A DNA stretch of 64,000 nucleotides from Isoperla grammatica (GCA_945910005.1 OX246739.1:42300688-42364687), one strand, 5' to 3'. Positions 1 through 12,561 are shown, numbered from the stretch's first letter. A program made the numbers and translations. Notes: generated from the sequence alone by a model not told the origin.

Positions 1-2629
1 AATTACAAATCAATACATCTGAATTCAAGAGATCACATCAGCACATTTGAGTACCACATGCAAGGTGCTCTTCCATCGCTACATCAATGTGCGATATGTT
101 ATTATTATACCGGCATACAGATATTAAAACACAGCGATAAGAAATAAGATTGAACATCTATTACCTTGTAAAACAACATTCAACAACATCTATTTACTAC
201 AATTTTCTGAAGATCAAGTCAAGATGTGACAATGTACGAATATTAAATTCAATAGTTAGTGTTGGAACTATTATGATTATAACACTGTTAACATTGAAAA
301 TTTTACAAGTGAAATAGTAAAATCCATTGCCAACAAAGCAGTACCGGCTGTTTTAATTAGAATTTAAAATTGTTTTGTAATGCTCCTATATCATTGACAC
401 CACTAACTGAATATATGCCAACAGTGATTTAACAAACGTTTCAGAATGTGGTGTAAACATTTTTTTAATTCTTTTCTTATTGGCTTGAAGTAATCAAGCG
501 TGGAGATCTGCCATGCACTTCCCCCAACTCCATCTTGTAATCAGAACGCTGGGCAGCCGTAGATAAGATGAGGTCTTATACGAGCGGTAGACGAAGCTTT
601 CACTGCTAGACAGAGCTTGATGCAGGTGTCGTGCAATGATGTGTCAATGCCTGTTGGCTTTGGCTCTTACTACTTCATAATGAGTGTTTCTGATGAGAAT
701 ACCTATTAGCCTGACGCGTTTTTCCCGGGATATGCATGCTATTTATCCGATAACAAGGGAGTTGATTCTTGGATCTTGATGAATACTTGATGGATATACT
801 ATGAACTTGTTTGGGGGGCTGAATCCATTCTTTGAATGTACTTCTACATTTTCTTCAATTGTTTTTTGTTGAATTCCATATATGTAACGATCGTGTGCAT
901 TGCGAATTTTGATATTAACCCTCTTTCTGTGTACATACAGTATAGGCAGTCTTGATCATTTCCGGATTTCTTCCACATTTTAGTCTCACTTTTAGATTTC
1001 TAACAATATGTTTAATTATTGTTAATCCACGGTACTCATTGCCTTCTTCTGACGACTGTTTTCTGAGTAGTTTAATATATGCAATAATTGCTTACTTATC
1101 TCAGAATGTAGAAAGATACATTTTAGTGGATTTTAATTGGACATTCATGTTGATTGATTGCGGCCAATTCAGAAATTATGTACATCTACCGAACATCGTT
1201 ATTTTATAATGACTATAAGCCTAGGATTTAACTGATTTTTCATTCTTTATTATTGGCATAATCATATTGATATTGTAAAGTAAAAACAGTAGATTTAAAT
1301 ACGACTCAAGGGTAGCTTATGCCAAAATGCATATTTTATTTAACCTGAAAATGACACACTGTTTATTAATAAGGTAGATTTTGTTTAACCTTTTAGAGGT
1401 ACTTTTGTCTTATTTTGATATAATATGGTAACCAAACACAAAGCTTCAGAATATGCAAAAACTATGTTACAATGTGTGTGCTCGCTAAGTCCAGCCGAAC
1501 TATGTACGGAGAAAAACCAGATACCTGTCCCAAGGCAGAGAACACAACGATGTCGTAAAATTTGGTATATTTTTTATTTTTATTGGGTAATTATTTTGTA
1601 TTTTTCAGGTACTATTTGGCTGCCTATTTGTCACTTTCAAAGGTTAATACAATCCTAGTCGTAATTATAACATACGTTATTTGTCATTGTTATTTGTTCA
1701 TTGGTCTAAATGTACATATTCGTTTAAGTATGTATTAATATATTAACTTCAATTAACACTAAAATATGGATCACTGGAATTAATAAATAGTTTTCTGAAT
1801 AATGGTTTGTGCGCATTTACTCCTATTTTAAAATTAGTATAGTGCAATCATTTATTTTTAATCCTGGTATTCAAGTTTTCATTTACAATTCTGGAATATA
1901 ATTTTAATTAAATTAAAGCTCATAGTCAAAACAATAATATATTGTTCTGTTGTGACGTAAAATGATTCGTTGTTGTGACTTGTGTCAACCTTGTTGGAAA
2001 AAAACAATTTTGCCACCTTACTCTCTTATAATGTGGTACTTTATTTTATAATGACAGTAAATTAAACATTCAAACGAAATGTGAATCGATTAATTCACGA
2101 TCATAGTCATAGACTTTATTGTTTAACAACACATACAATGACGGCCCAGGTTTTATAGATTATGGTTTGACATTGTTGATAATAACGTTTGTTTCTCTTA
2201 TTAGAATCACTTTTATGCATAACTGATATCCCCGTTATCTGATACCAGCAACAATTTTAGTATCCTTGAAACACAGTAGGTCGTATGATTGACTACAGGC
2301 ATATGTACATTATAGTACTCACTGTAAATTGTTTAGCAGAAATTGTTGCTTTTGCCTAATGGATGCTATCTCCACCAACACCGAACGAGAATAATCAAGT
2401 TGAAAATGTGAGAATTGTGAAAAAGTGATAAATACAGAATTTGTATGCAAGTATTTTAACATGACACATAAAAAGCTATTTAATTTGAGAAGATCCATGG
2501 ATTAATCACACCGATGATCAAATATATTCACGATCGACGTATGAACCATCTTTCGACTACAACAACTAAAATCATATTCATAAAATGACTGCGGAATGTA
2601 AGAAAGATCAGTTTGGCAACACTGCATGT
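1..2629. other. Gene-free 3' flank
   Basis: AT-rich DNA with only short chance open frames and no recognisable domain. It may include the 3'UTR of the GTPase. On the minus strand the nearest AATAAA-type signal I notice after the stop is at about 2115-2120 (TTTATT on the plus strand), which is not decisive. I see no RNA gene or transposon end here. Confidence 0.5.
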
Positions 2630-2794
2630 CTAGTAGCTGGCGTTGTTGCCGCGCATTGATATGCTCATCCTCCGGTCAGCGCGGCCATTGCTAGTCGCAG
2701 CTGGCGGTGGGTAGCGCCATCGTCTCGGACGGGAAAGCAAATGGCCGTCTGTGGAGGCGCGGGCTCGGAATGGCGGCAGTGGTTCACCGTTGAC
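2630..2794 (-). CDS. GTPase exon 6: C-terminal tail and stop (candidate)
   Basis: A GC-rich island in AT-rich DNA. On the minus strand a good acceptor (T-rich tract, GTTCAAG ending at 2795) is followed in phase 0 by 54 codons and TAG at 2632-2630. The tail begins VNGEPLPPFRARASTDGHLL and ends RRMSISMRGNNASY; it is Arg/Pro/Ser-rich with no CAAX box. It is the only good open, GC-rich segment downstream of exon 5, and its phase fits, so it is the best candidate for the last exon. The assignment rests on splice signals, phase and composition, not on a remembered homologue. Confidence 0.65.
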   Translation of the reverse strand, partial: VNGEPLPPFRARASTDGHLLSRPRRWRYPPPAATSNGRADRRMSISMRGNNASY

Positions 2795-3258
2795 CTTGAA
2801 CAAAAAATAAAATAGCTCTAATATATAACATCGTCTTTATTAGTTACTGTTTGGTTTGTATAGGTTTATTTGTTGATTCTATAATAAGCTTATTTTAATA
2901 TAGTTTATATTTATGTTCTGTGTATACCATAGATCAACATCATCTTTGCATTATGATGGTAGGGGCAAAGGAAAGGAGGAACGCACCGTGAACTGGAATT
3001 CATATTCGTCTCCTACCCCCGCCCGTTATTGCCAGGTAGGTAACAGTTTATAGCAACAACAGACGCCTCTAGAGGTAGGGGCCTATGAATACGAACATTC
3101 CTTGAATAAATGTAAAAACAGTTGTACAATAGTAATTCTATTATTTTTTGTATCAAGGACAGAATATACACGGAGCCAGGGGCTATGAGGAGAAGAAATA
3201 TCTAGAGAATACTGAACGTTTGGTATTTTGTTCGTATTGTTTTCCACGTTACAATTTG
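2795..3258. other. 3' part of intron 5
   Basis: Lies between the minisatellite and the last exon. It contains a loose inverted pair (TTCATATTCGTCTCCTACC near 2998-3016 and its diverged complement near 3076-3098) that may be an old MITE. No gene is seen. Confidence 0.4.
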
Positions 3259-6200
3259 TATCACACGGTGAAAGGGGAGGGACGTTAACTGTACCCACCT
3301 GGTCCTTCACCTCCCCCTCATACGGTGAAAGGGGAGGGACGTTAACTGTACCCACCTGGTCCCTCACCTCCCCCTCATACGGTGAAAGGGGAGGGACGTT
3401 AACTGTACCCACCTGGTCCCTCACCTCCCCCTCATACGGTGAAAGGGGAGGGACGTTAACTGTACCCACCTGGTCCCTCACCTCCCCCTCATACGGTGAA
3501 AGGGGAGGGACGTTAACTGTACCCACCTGGTCCCTCACCTCCCCCTCATACGGTGAAAGGGGAGGGACGTTAACTGTACCCACCCGGTCCCTCACCTGCC
3601 CCTCATACGGTGAAAGGGGAGGGACGTTAACTGTACCCACCTGGTCCCTCACCTCCCCCTCATACGGTGAAAGGGGAGGGACGTTAACTGTACCCACCTG
3701 GTCCCTCACCTCCCCCTCATACGGTGAAAGGGGAGGGATGTTAACTGTACCCACCTGGTCCCTCACCTCCCCCTCATACGGTGAAAGGGGAGGGACGTTA
3801 ACTGTACCCACCTGGTCCCTCACCTCCCCCTCATACGGTGAAAGGGGAGGGACGTTAACTGTACCCACCTGGTCCCTCACCTCCCCCTCATACGGTGAAA
3901 GGGGAGGGACGTTAACTGTACCCACCTGGTCCCTCACCTCCCCCTCATACGGTGAAAGGGGAGGGACGTTAACTGTACCCACCTGGTCCCTCACCTCCCC
4001 CTCATACGGTGAAAGGGGAGGGACGTTAACTGTACCCACCTGGTCCCTCACCTCCCCCTCATACGGTGAAAGGGGAGGGACGTTAACTGTACCCACCTGG
4101 TCCCTCACCTCCCCCTCATACGGTGAAAGGGGAGGGACGTTAACTGTACCCACCTGGTCCCTCACCTCCCCCTCATACGGTGAAAGGGGAGGGACGTTAA
4201 CTGTACCCACCTGGTCCCTCACCTCCCCCTCATACGGTGAAAGGGGAGGGACGTTAACTGTACCCACCTGGTCCCTCACCTCCCCCTCATACGGTGAAAG
4301 GGGAGGGACGTTGACTGTACCCACCTGGTCCCTCACCTCCCCCTCATACGGTGAAAGGGGAGGGACGTTAACTGTACCCACCTGGTCCCTCACCTCCCCC
4401 TCATACGGTGAAAGGGGAGGGACGTTAACTGTACCCACCTGGTCCCTCACCACCCCCTCATACGGTGAAAGGGGAGACGTTAACTGTACCCACCTGGTCC
4501 CTCACCTCCCCCTCATACGGTGAAAGGGGAGGGACGTTAACTGTACCCACCTGGTCCCTCACCTCCCCCTCATACGGTGAAAGGGGAGACGTTAACTGTA
4601 CCCACCCGGTCCCTCACCTCCCCCTCATACGGTGAAAGGGGAGGGACGTTAACTGTACCCACCTGGTCCCTCACCTCCCCCTCATACGGTGAAAGGGGAG
4701 GGACGTTAACTGTACCCACCTGGTCCCTCACCTCCCCCTCATACGGTGAAAGGGGAGGGACGTTAACTGTACCCACCTGGTCCCTCACCTCCCCCTCATA
4801 CGGTGAAAGGGGAGGGACGTTAACTGTACCCACCTGGTCCCTCACCTCCCCCTCATACGGTGAAAGGGGAAGGACGTTAACTGTACCCACCTGGTCCCTC
4901 ACCTCCCCCTCATACGGTGAAAGGGGAGGGACGTTAACTGTACCCACCTGGTCCCTCACCTCCCCCTACCCCTCATACGGTGAAAGGGGAGGGACGTTAA
5001 CTGTACCCACCTGGTCCCTCACCTCCCCCTCATACGGTGAAAGGGGAGGGACGCTAACTGTACCCACCTGGTCCCTCACCTCCCCCTCATACGGTGAAAG
5101 GGGAGGGACGTTAACTGTACCCACCTGGTCCCTCACCTCCCCCTCATACGGTGAAAGGGGAGGGACGTTAACTGTACCCACCTGGTCCCTCACCTCCCCC
5201 TCCCCCTCATACGGTGAAAGGGGAGGGACGTTAACTGTACCCACCTGGTCCCTCACCTCCCCCTCATACGGTGAAAGGGGAGGGACGTTAACTGTACCCA
5301 CCTGGTCCCTCACCTCCCCCTCCCCCTCATACGGTGAAAGGGGAGGGACGTTAACTGTACCCACCTGGTCCCTCACCTCCCCCTCATACGGTGAAAGGGG
5401 AGGGACGTTAACTGTACCCACCTGGTCCCTCACCTCCCCCTCCCCCTCATACGGTGAAAGGGGAGGGACGTTAACTGTACCCACCTGGTCCCTCACCTCC
5501 CCCTCATACGGTGAAAGGGGAGGGACGTTAACTGTACCCACCTGGTCCCTCACCTCCCCCTCATACGGTGAAAGGGGAGGGACGTTAACTGTACCCACCT
5601 GGTCCCTCACCTCCCCCTCATACGGTGAAAGGGGAGGGACGTTAACTGTACCCACCTGGTCCCTCACCTCCCCCTCCCCCTCATACGGTGAAAGGGGAGG
5701 GACGTTAACTGTACCCACCTGGTCCCTCACCTCCCCCTCATACGGTGAAAGGGGAGGGACGTTAACTGTACCCACCTGGTCCCTCACCTCCCCCTCATAC
5801 GGTGAAAGGGGAGGGACGTTAACTGTACCCACCTGGTCCCTCACCTCCCCCTCATACGGTGAAAGGGGAGGGACGTTAACTGTACCCACCTGGTCCCTCA
5901 CCTCCCCCTCCCCCTCATACGGTGAAAGGGGAGGGACGTTAACTGTACCCACCTGGTCCCTCACCTCCCCCTCATACGGTGAAAGGGGAGGGGCGTTAAC
6001 TGTACCCACCTGGTCCCTCACCTCCCCCTCATACGGTGAAAGGGGAGGGGCGTTAACTGTCCCCACCTGGTCCCTCACCTCCCCCTCATACGGTGAAAGG
6101 GGAGGGACGTTAACTGTACCCACCTGGTCCCTCACCTCCCCCTCATACGGTGAAAGGGGAGGGACGTTAACTGTACCCACCTGGTCCCTCACCTCCCCCT

Positions 6201-9200
6201 CATACGGTGAAAGGGGAGGGACGTTAACTGTACCCACCTGGTCCCTCACCTCCCCCTCATACGGTGAAAGGGGAGGGACGTTAACTGTACCCACCTGGTC
6301 CCTCACCTCCCCCTCATACGGTGAAAGGGGAGGGACGTTAACTGTACCCACCTGGTCCCTCACCTCCCCCTCATACGGTGAAAGGGGAGGGACGTTAACT
6401 GTACCCACCTGGTCCCTCACCTCCCCCTCATACGGTGAAAGGGGAGGGACGTTAACTGTACCCACCTGGTCCCTCACCTCCCCCTCATACGGTGAAAGGG
6501 GAGGGACGTTAACTGTACCCACCTGGTCCCTCACCTCCCCCTCATACGGTGAAAGGGGAGGGACGTTAACTGTACCCACCTGGTCCCTCACCTCCCCCTC
6601 ATACGGTGAAAGGGGAGGGACGTTAACTGTACCCACCTGGTCCCTCACCTCCCCCTCATACGGTGAAAGGGGAGGGACGTTAACTGTACCCACCTGGTCC
6701 CTCACCTCCCCCTCATACGGTGAAAGGGGAGGGACGTTAACTGTACCCACCTGGTCCCTCACCTCCCCCTCATACGGTGAAAGGGGAGGGACGTTAACTG
6801 TACCCACCTGGTCCCTCACCTCCCCCTCATACGGTGAAAGGGGAGGGACGTTAACTGTACCCACCTGGTCCCTCACCTCCCCCTCATACGGTGAAAGGGG
6901 AGGGACGTTAACTGTACCCACCTGGTCCCTCACCTCCCCCTCATACGGTGAAAGGGGAGGGACGTTAACTGTACCCACCTGGTCCCTCACCTCCCCCTCA
7001 TACGGTGAAAGGGGAGGGATGTTAACTGTACCCACCTGGTCCCTCACCTCCCCCTCATACGGTGAAAGGGGAGGGACGTTAACTGTACCCACCTGGTCCC
7101 TCACCTCCCCCTCATACGGTGAAAGGGGAGGGACGTTAACTGTACCCACCTGGTCCCTCACCTCCCCCTCATACGGTGAAAGGGGAGGGACGTTAACTGT
7201 ACCCACCTGGTCCCTCACCTCCCCCTCATACGGTGAAAGGGGAGGGATGTTAACTGTACCCACCTGGTCCCTCACCTCCCCCTCATACGGTGAAAGGGGA
7301 GGGACGTTAACTGTACCCACCTGGTCCCTCACCACCCCCTCATACGGTGAAAGGGGAGGGACGTTAACTGTACCCACCTGGTCCCTCACCTCCCCCTCAT
7401 ACGGTGAAAGGGGAGGGATGTTAACTGTACCCACCTGGTCCCTCACCTCCCCCTCATACGGTGAAAGGGGAGGGACGTTAACTGTACCCACCTGGTCCCT
7501 CACCTCCCCCTCATACGGTGAAAGGGGAGGGACGTTAACTGTACCCACCTGGTCCCTCACCTCCCCCTCATACGGTGAAAGGGGAGGGACGTTAACTGTA
7601 CCCACCTGGTCCCTCACCTCCCCCTCATACGGTGAAAGGGGAGGGACGTTAACTGTACCCACCTGGTCCCTCACCTCCCCCTCATACGGTGAAAGGGGAG
7701 GGACGTTAACTGTACCCACCTGGTCCCTCACCTCCCCCTCATACGGTGAAAGGGGAGGGACGTTAACTGTACCCACCTGGTCCCTCACCTCCCCCTCACA
7801 CGGTGAAAGGGGAGGGACGTTAACTGTACCCACCTGGTCCCTCACCTCCCCCTCATACGGTGAAAGGGGAGGGACGTTAACTGTACCCACCTGGTCCCTC
7901 ACCTCCCCCTCATACGGTGAAAGGGGAGGGACGTTAACTGTACCCACCTGGTCCCTCACCTCCCCCTCATACGGTGAAAGGGGAGGGACGTTAACTGTAC
8001 CCACCTGGTCCCTCACCTCCCCCTCATACGGTGAAAGGGGAGGGACGTTAACTGTACCCACCTGGTCCCTCACCTCCCCCTCATACGGTGAAAGGGGAGG
8101 GACGTTAACTGTACCCACCTGGTCCCTCACCTCCCCCTCATACGGTGAAAGGGGAGGGACGTTAACTGTACCCACCTGGTCCCTCACCTCCCCCTCATAC
8201 GGTGAAAGGGGAGGGACGTTAACTGTACCCACCTGGTCCCTCACCTCCCCCTCATACGGTGAAAGGGGAGGGACGTTAACTGTACCCACCTGGTCCCTCA
8301 CCTCCCCCTCATACGGTGAAAGGGGAGGGACGTTAACTGTACCCACCTGGTCCCTCACCTCCCCCTCATACGGTGAAAGGGGAGGGACGTTAACTGTACC
8401 CACCTGGTCCCTCACCTCCCCCTCATACGGTGAAAGGGGAGGGACGTTAACTGTACCCACCTGGTCCCTCACCTCCCCCTCATACGGTGAAAGGGGAGGG
8501 ACGTTAACTGTACCCACCTGGTCCCTCACCTCCCCCTCATACGGTGAAAGGGGAGGGACGTTAACTGTACCCACCTGGTCCCTCACCTCCCCCTCATACG
8601 GTGAAAGGGGAGGGACGTTAACTGTACCCACCTGGTCCCTCACCTCCCCCTCATACGGTGAAAGGGGAGGGACGTTAACTGTACCCACCTGGTCCCTCAC
8701 CTCCCCCTCATACGGTGAAAGGGGAGGGACGTTAACTGTACCCACCTGGTCCCTCACCTCCCCCTCATACGGTGAAAGGGGAGGGACGTTAACTGTACCC
8801 ACCTGGTCCCTCACCTCCCCCTCATACGGTGAAAGGGGAGGGACGTTAACTGTACCCACCTGGTCCCTCACCTCCCCCTCATACGGTGAAAGGGGAGGCA
8901 CGTTAACTGTACCCACCTGGTCCCTCACCTCCCCCTCATACGGTGAAAGGGGAGGGACGTTAACTGTACCCACCTGGTCCCTCACCTCCCCCTCATACGG
9001 TGAAAGGGGAGGGACGTTAACTGTACCCACCTGGTCCCTCACCTCCCCCTCATACGGTGAAAGGGGAGGGACGTTAACTGTACCCACCTGGTCCCTCACC
9101 TCCCCCTCATACGGTGAAAGGGGGGAGGGACGTTAACTGTACCCACCTGGTCCCTCACCTCCCCCTCATACGGTGAAAGGGGAGGGACGTTAACTGTACC

Positions 9201-9281
9201 CACCTGGTCCCTCACCTCCCCCTCATACGGTGAAAGGGGAGGGACGTTAACTGTACCCACCTGGTCCCTCACCTCCCCCTC
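3259..9281. repeat. 57-bp minisatellite, about 105 copies, at the exon 5 donor
   Basis: A head-to-tail array with period 57 bp (19 codons) over about 6.0 kb, nearly identical from copy to copy. Rare variants include ACGTTAAC to ATGTTAAC, TGGTCC to CGGTCC, a missing GGG in two units near 4469 and 4588, and 6-bp CCCCTC expansions between about 4966 and 5920. Because 57 is divisible by 3 and the unit lacks stops, long open frames run on both strands; these are not evidence of protein coding. In the gene sense (minus) each unit contains GAG|GTGAGG and CAG|GTGGGT, both matching splice-donor consensus, and an inverted pair CTCCCCT/AGGGGGAG. The array starts exactly at the end of exon 5 and lies in intron 5. 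Confidence 0.97.
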
Positions 9282-9500
9282 AGCGTCTTCCGCCTCCTCG
9301 TCCATCTCTATCTCCGTCCAGCGGCGGGTGAGCACCATGAGGGGGGCGGAGGCGGGCCCCGTCGAGTGAGGGTAGATAAGACGCGTGTTGTCGGGGCTGA
9401 TAGGGGAGTCGCTACGCAGGTCACTGGTCGAACGTTTCAACTTGGGACACTTGTTGTGCACCTTCCAGAACAGACAAGCGTCTCGAAATACCGCCCACAC
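9273..9500 (-). CDS. GTPase exon 5: last helix and acidic/Pro tail
   Basis: Fifth coding exon. The acceptor ATCCCCAG ends at 9501. The exon continues the final alpha helix (VWAVFRDACLFWKVHNKCPK), then a basic Ser-rich segment, a Pro/Ser-rich stretch and an acidic end, MDEEAEDAEGE. The preferred donor is GAG|GTGAGG at 9272, which is also the start of the 57-bp minisatellite. A second donor-like CAG|GTGGGT lies 12 bases further on. If neither is used, the frame runs through about two and a half repeat units (VRDQVGTVNVPPLSPYEGE...) until a 2-bp insertion near 9121 shifts it to a stop ending at 9096. Both donors leave phase 0, matching the last exon. Confidence 0.8.
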
Positions 9501-10384
9501 CTGGGGATAAGTCAAAGCATAATAGATTCCTGGGCTCGGGTCTTCAAAGCGGGTTTAATGAGGGGTTCACATTTTGCTAAGGATTATGGCTAGAAATTGA
9601 ACTCGTTGAAATATGTTCTGTGTAAATGTGTGTCAGATAGTGACGAGACTATAACGACTAGCTCATGGCTGAGAAAAGAACTAACTTTTAACTTAGCAAT
9701 TATCCAGTTTCTAGTCCATCAAATCAGAAACTCGAGTTCTATGTCAGAATTAATCATAGATGAGTACTACGGTTATCGCTGTATTTATTTATTCGTTTGT
9801 TAATCTAGTAAGGCTACTTTGTGTGAACCGAGTCAGCTCGTCGTTAGCTTTTAGTCACTACGGAATTTGTTTTTCTTAGCTCATGTGTGTGAACATGCAA
9901 TTCAATTTCATGGAAGGACTTTATGGCCATTTTGTAATAATATTGGGGTACCCCAAAAATCGAACCTCTATTATCTACTTGATTTAAATTATTTTAGTTT
10001 CCAGGGCACTTGTTGTTCTAATTGGTTAACACCCGTGATGTCATTAGTGACGTCATTAATACGCGTTTAAAATTTAATATAATTTACTACGTATGAAAAA
10101 TATTCGCATACGCAAGCTAAATTAAACTGTGTGTATTGCACATAGGAATTCCCTTTCCGAGAACTTCCGAACACTTCCGGAATTTGGATTCGGAGCGAGT
10201 TTCACAGTACTCCAGGGATTCGTTCGTCCTAAGAGACAGACAGGTTACAAACATAATTTGCATTCATTTTTTAAAATTTGAATTATTGTGTTGTTTTTTC
10301 CTGCATATTAAGGTAAGATTGTTCGCATGCAGCATTAAAGTGTATACACATGTTGTGTAATCAATATTAAACTGTATTTCAAAC
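9501..10384. other. Intron 4 of the GTPase gene
   Basis: 884 bp between exons 5 and 4, bounded by GT at 10384-10383 and AG at 9502-9501 in minus sense. AT-rich, with no internal repeat or gene recognised. Confidence 0.75.
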
Positions 10385-10537
10385 CTGATCTATGCTCTCC
10401 CTAACTGAGATCTCATGGAAACAGACGCATCCAATCTCTTTACTTCTTCTCTGTCCATCCTCGATCGAGACCATTCTGTCTCCCCATTGGTCAGTCTTGT
10501 TTCCCACCAGAACCACTGGCACGTCTGTCACAGCCTC
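10385..10537 (-). CDS. GTPase exon 4: NKxD and G5 segment
   Basis: Fourth coding exon, 51 codons, with acceptor TTTCTAG ending at 10538 and donor GATCAG|GTTTGA at 10384. It encodes EAVTDVPVVLVGNKTDQWGD with the guanine-specificity motif NKTD (G4), a helix, then CFHEISVRES, which occupies the position of the G5 (SAK-like) loop. Phase 0 at both ends. The G4 motif is intact, so guanine specificity should be retained. Confidence 0.88.
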
Positions 10538-12561
10538 CTAGAAAGACCAAGAAAATCTTAATTAATTTTTTTAGAAGCAAATGAAACTGGTATTGAGGTA
10601 CACAATTTGTGTATGGTTGTTAAGGAGTTTGTTTTTCTAATGAAAAATAGCACGTAATAAAACAATAGACCTTTTTCAGATAGAGGTAATCATGACCCTC
10701 TAGATTTTCAATGACAACAATCCACAACAGTGAAAAATGCACATTAACATAATTATCAAGGACCATTAGATATATCAAATCACGGCTTTCGAATCAATTC
10801 TGAAAATCATCTATTCCATATAAGAACAAATCCTCTTCAAGTCAAGTTAAGTTAGTTGTTGTATTTCTTTGTTGACATGAAAATCGTTCTTATCCTTGAG
10901 ATCAAGCGTGAAGAGATTAATTTTGATAGTATCTTCTCTCTGTACGATAAGTTTTGTGATTAGGCCTACATGTTCCTCAGGTAAAAGTATGCTTATGATT
11001 GTAGTTCACTTCAGAGTTCTTCAAACGGCTGTCCACTCTAAGTAAGGCAATCAAATAAAAAAATGAAAATGAAAAAGGTACGAACTCTACTGCTTGGTTT
11101 GACCAAAGATTTGGTTTGACTTAATTTTTCTTCTTAATTTTCTTTAATTCATCGGCAGAGTACATTTGCTGTGCTCATTTTAGCCAAAAATATATAGCTT
11201 TGTCACAATATTCTTTATGTAATGAAATGATATTTTGAAAAATAAACTCAACTGAAACCGAACGGTTAGTAAATTCCGTAATATTCAGCCTGTGTGATTG
11301 ATTAAAAGCAATCCCAACCCCTCTTACCAGCCTCTCAGAAGGTGAAAACGTAAGGAGATAACGATGCTCGTAGTAGAGAAATAAATAGCCCGCAACGTCT
11401 GATTTATCGCAGCCACCTGCTAAAGTTCGCACCGCACATATTGAATGAGAATCCAAGACCTAACCAAGCTGTACATTAATGATCCCGTTCGGAGCAAACT
11501 TTGGTGCCGAGTCTTGCTGTACAAGCTAACAGTTGAATGTGCTACAAGACAAACAGTGCTGCAGCGAAGCGTGATAATTTAAGTCTTTCTGTTAATATCT
11601 TTAAAACAACTTAAAAAATCGAAATTGTGGGTAGATAGTGCAGCTATAGATATTTTTTAGCTGTACGGAAATAAATATATGCAAAATTGATTACGTTTGA
11701 ATTAAGTGCGATCATGGGATATTATTGTAATATCGGATAGTATAAACATTTGCATATATTTTTTCCTATCTGTCGACTTTGATAATATTTAGCATATGTA
11801 TCTTCCCACAATAGCGATTTTGAAGGTTGTTTTAAGGATGCGAACAGAAAACTATCACTCATTGCTGCCGCAGACTCAATACAATTGAACTGCACAATAA
11901 AAAAAAAACAACAGTGCATGGCTGTAAACAACGCTCATGTGCTGGCCACTTATAGAGGCGAGGACACAAAGCTATCATCTATTTGTGGTCTAGTGGGAAA
12001 AGGAGTAAATATAGCGTACGAGTTTTGCTGCTGTATGTAGATATGCTTCCGCGTTTATAGCGACAAATAGAACAAAAAGCAGACATATTGTTAACACGCT
12101 CCAGTAAACGTCTTCAGGTATATATCCGTGCTCTTTTATTGAACACAACGTTTATGTTGATATACCGGATACCGTTATCCATTTTAAGGGATAACAATTG
12201 ACAAAAAACGTGTTTTTAAATAAATATAAACATACACAATCGAAGAAAGCGTACGATACAATACATGGTTGTCCAATTAAATTCAATATGATTTCAAAAT
12301 TACTTTAATTATCCTATTAATATACCGTTATCCATTTTTAAGGGATACAATCGACAAAAACCATGTTTTCAAATAAATATCACCATGAACAATCGAAGAA
12401 ATTGCGTACGATACAAATACAATACAATACATAGTTGTCCAATTAAATTCAATGTGATTTTCAAAATTATTTTTATTATCCTATATTAATATTGTAATTT
12501 GCGATATTAAATCGTACTTCCACTTCCAGTAATAAACTAATCGCATGCGTAGTTGCGTTAC
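10538..12561. other. Intron 3 of the GTPase gene
   Basis: About 2.0 kb between exons 4 and 3. The end nearest exon 3 holds a two-copy tandem repeat of about 153-160 bp (separate entry). The rest is unremarkable AT-rich sequence. Confidence 0.75.
12160..12492. repeat. Two-copy tandem duplication, about 155 bp
   Basis: ACCGTTATCCATTTT recurs at 12171 and 12324. The following about 140 bp match with small indels (CAAATAAATAT, CGTACGATACA and TTGTCCAATTAAATTCAAT blocks in the same order). It ends about 70 bp inside intron 3 from the exon 3 donor. It looks like a simple tandem duplication, since diverged. Confidence 0.8.

Noticed and set aside
4966..9099. Minus-strand open frame of 1377 codons across the minisatellite
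   Set aside because: Same cause. It lies out of frame with exon 5 after the 2-bp insertion and has no start or unique sequence of its own.
4577..9136. Plus-strand open frame of 1519 codons across the minisatellite
   Set aside because: It exists only because the 57-bp unit is divisible by 3 and lacks stops; it is pure tandem repeat with no unique domain or splice support.
3259..9281. CRISPR-like direct repeats
   Set aside because: Units are contiguous with no unique spacers, and the context is a eukaryotic gene; it is a minisatellite.
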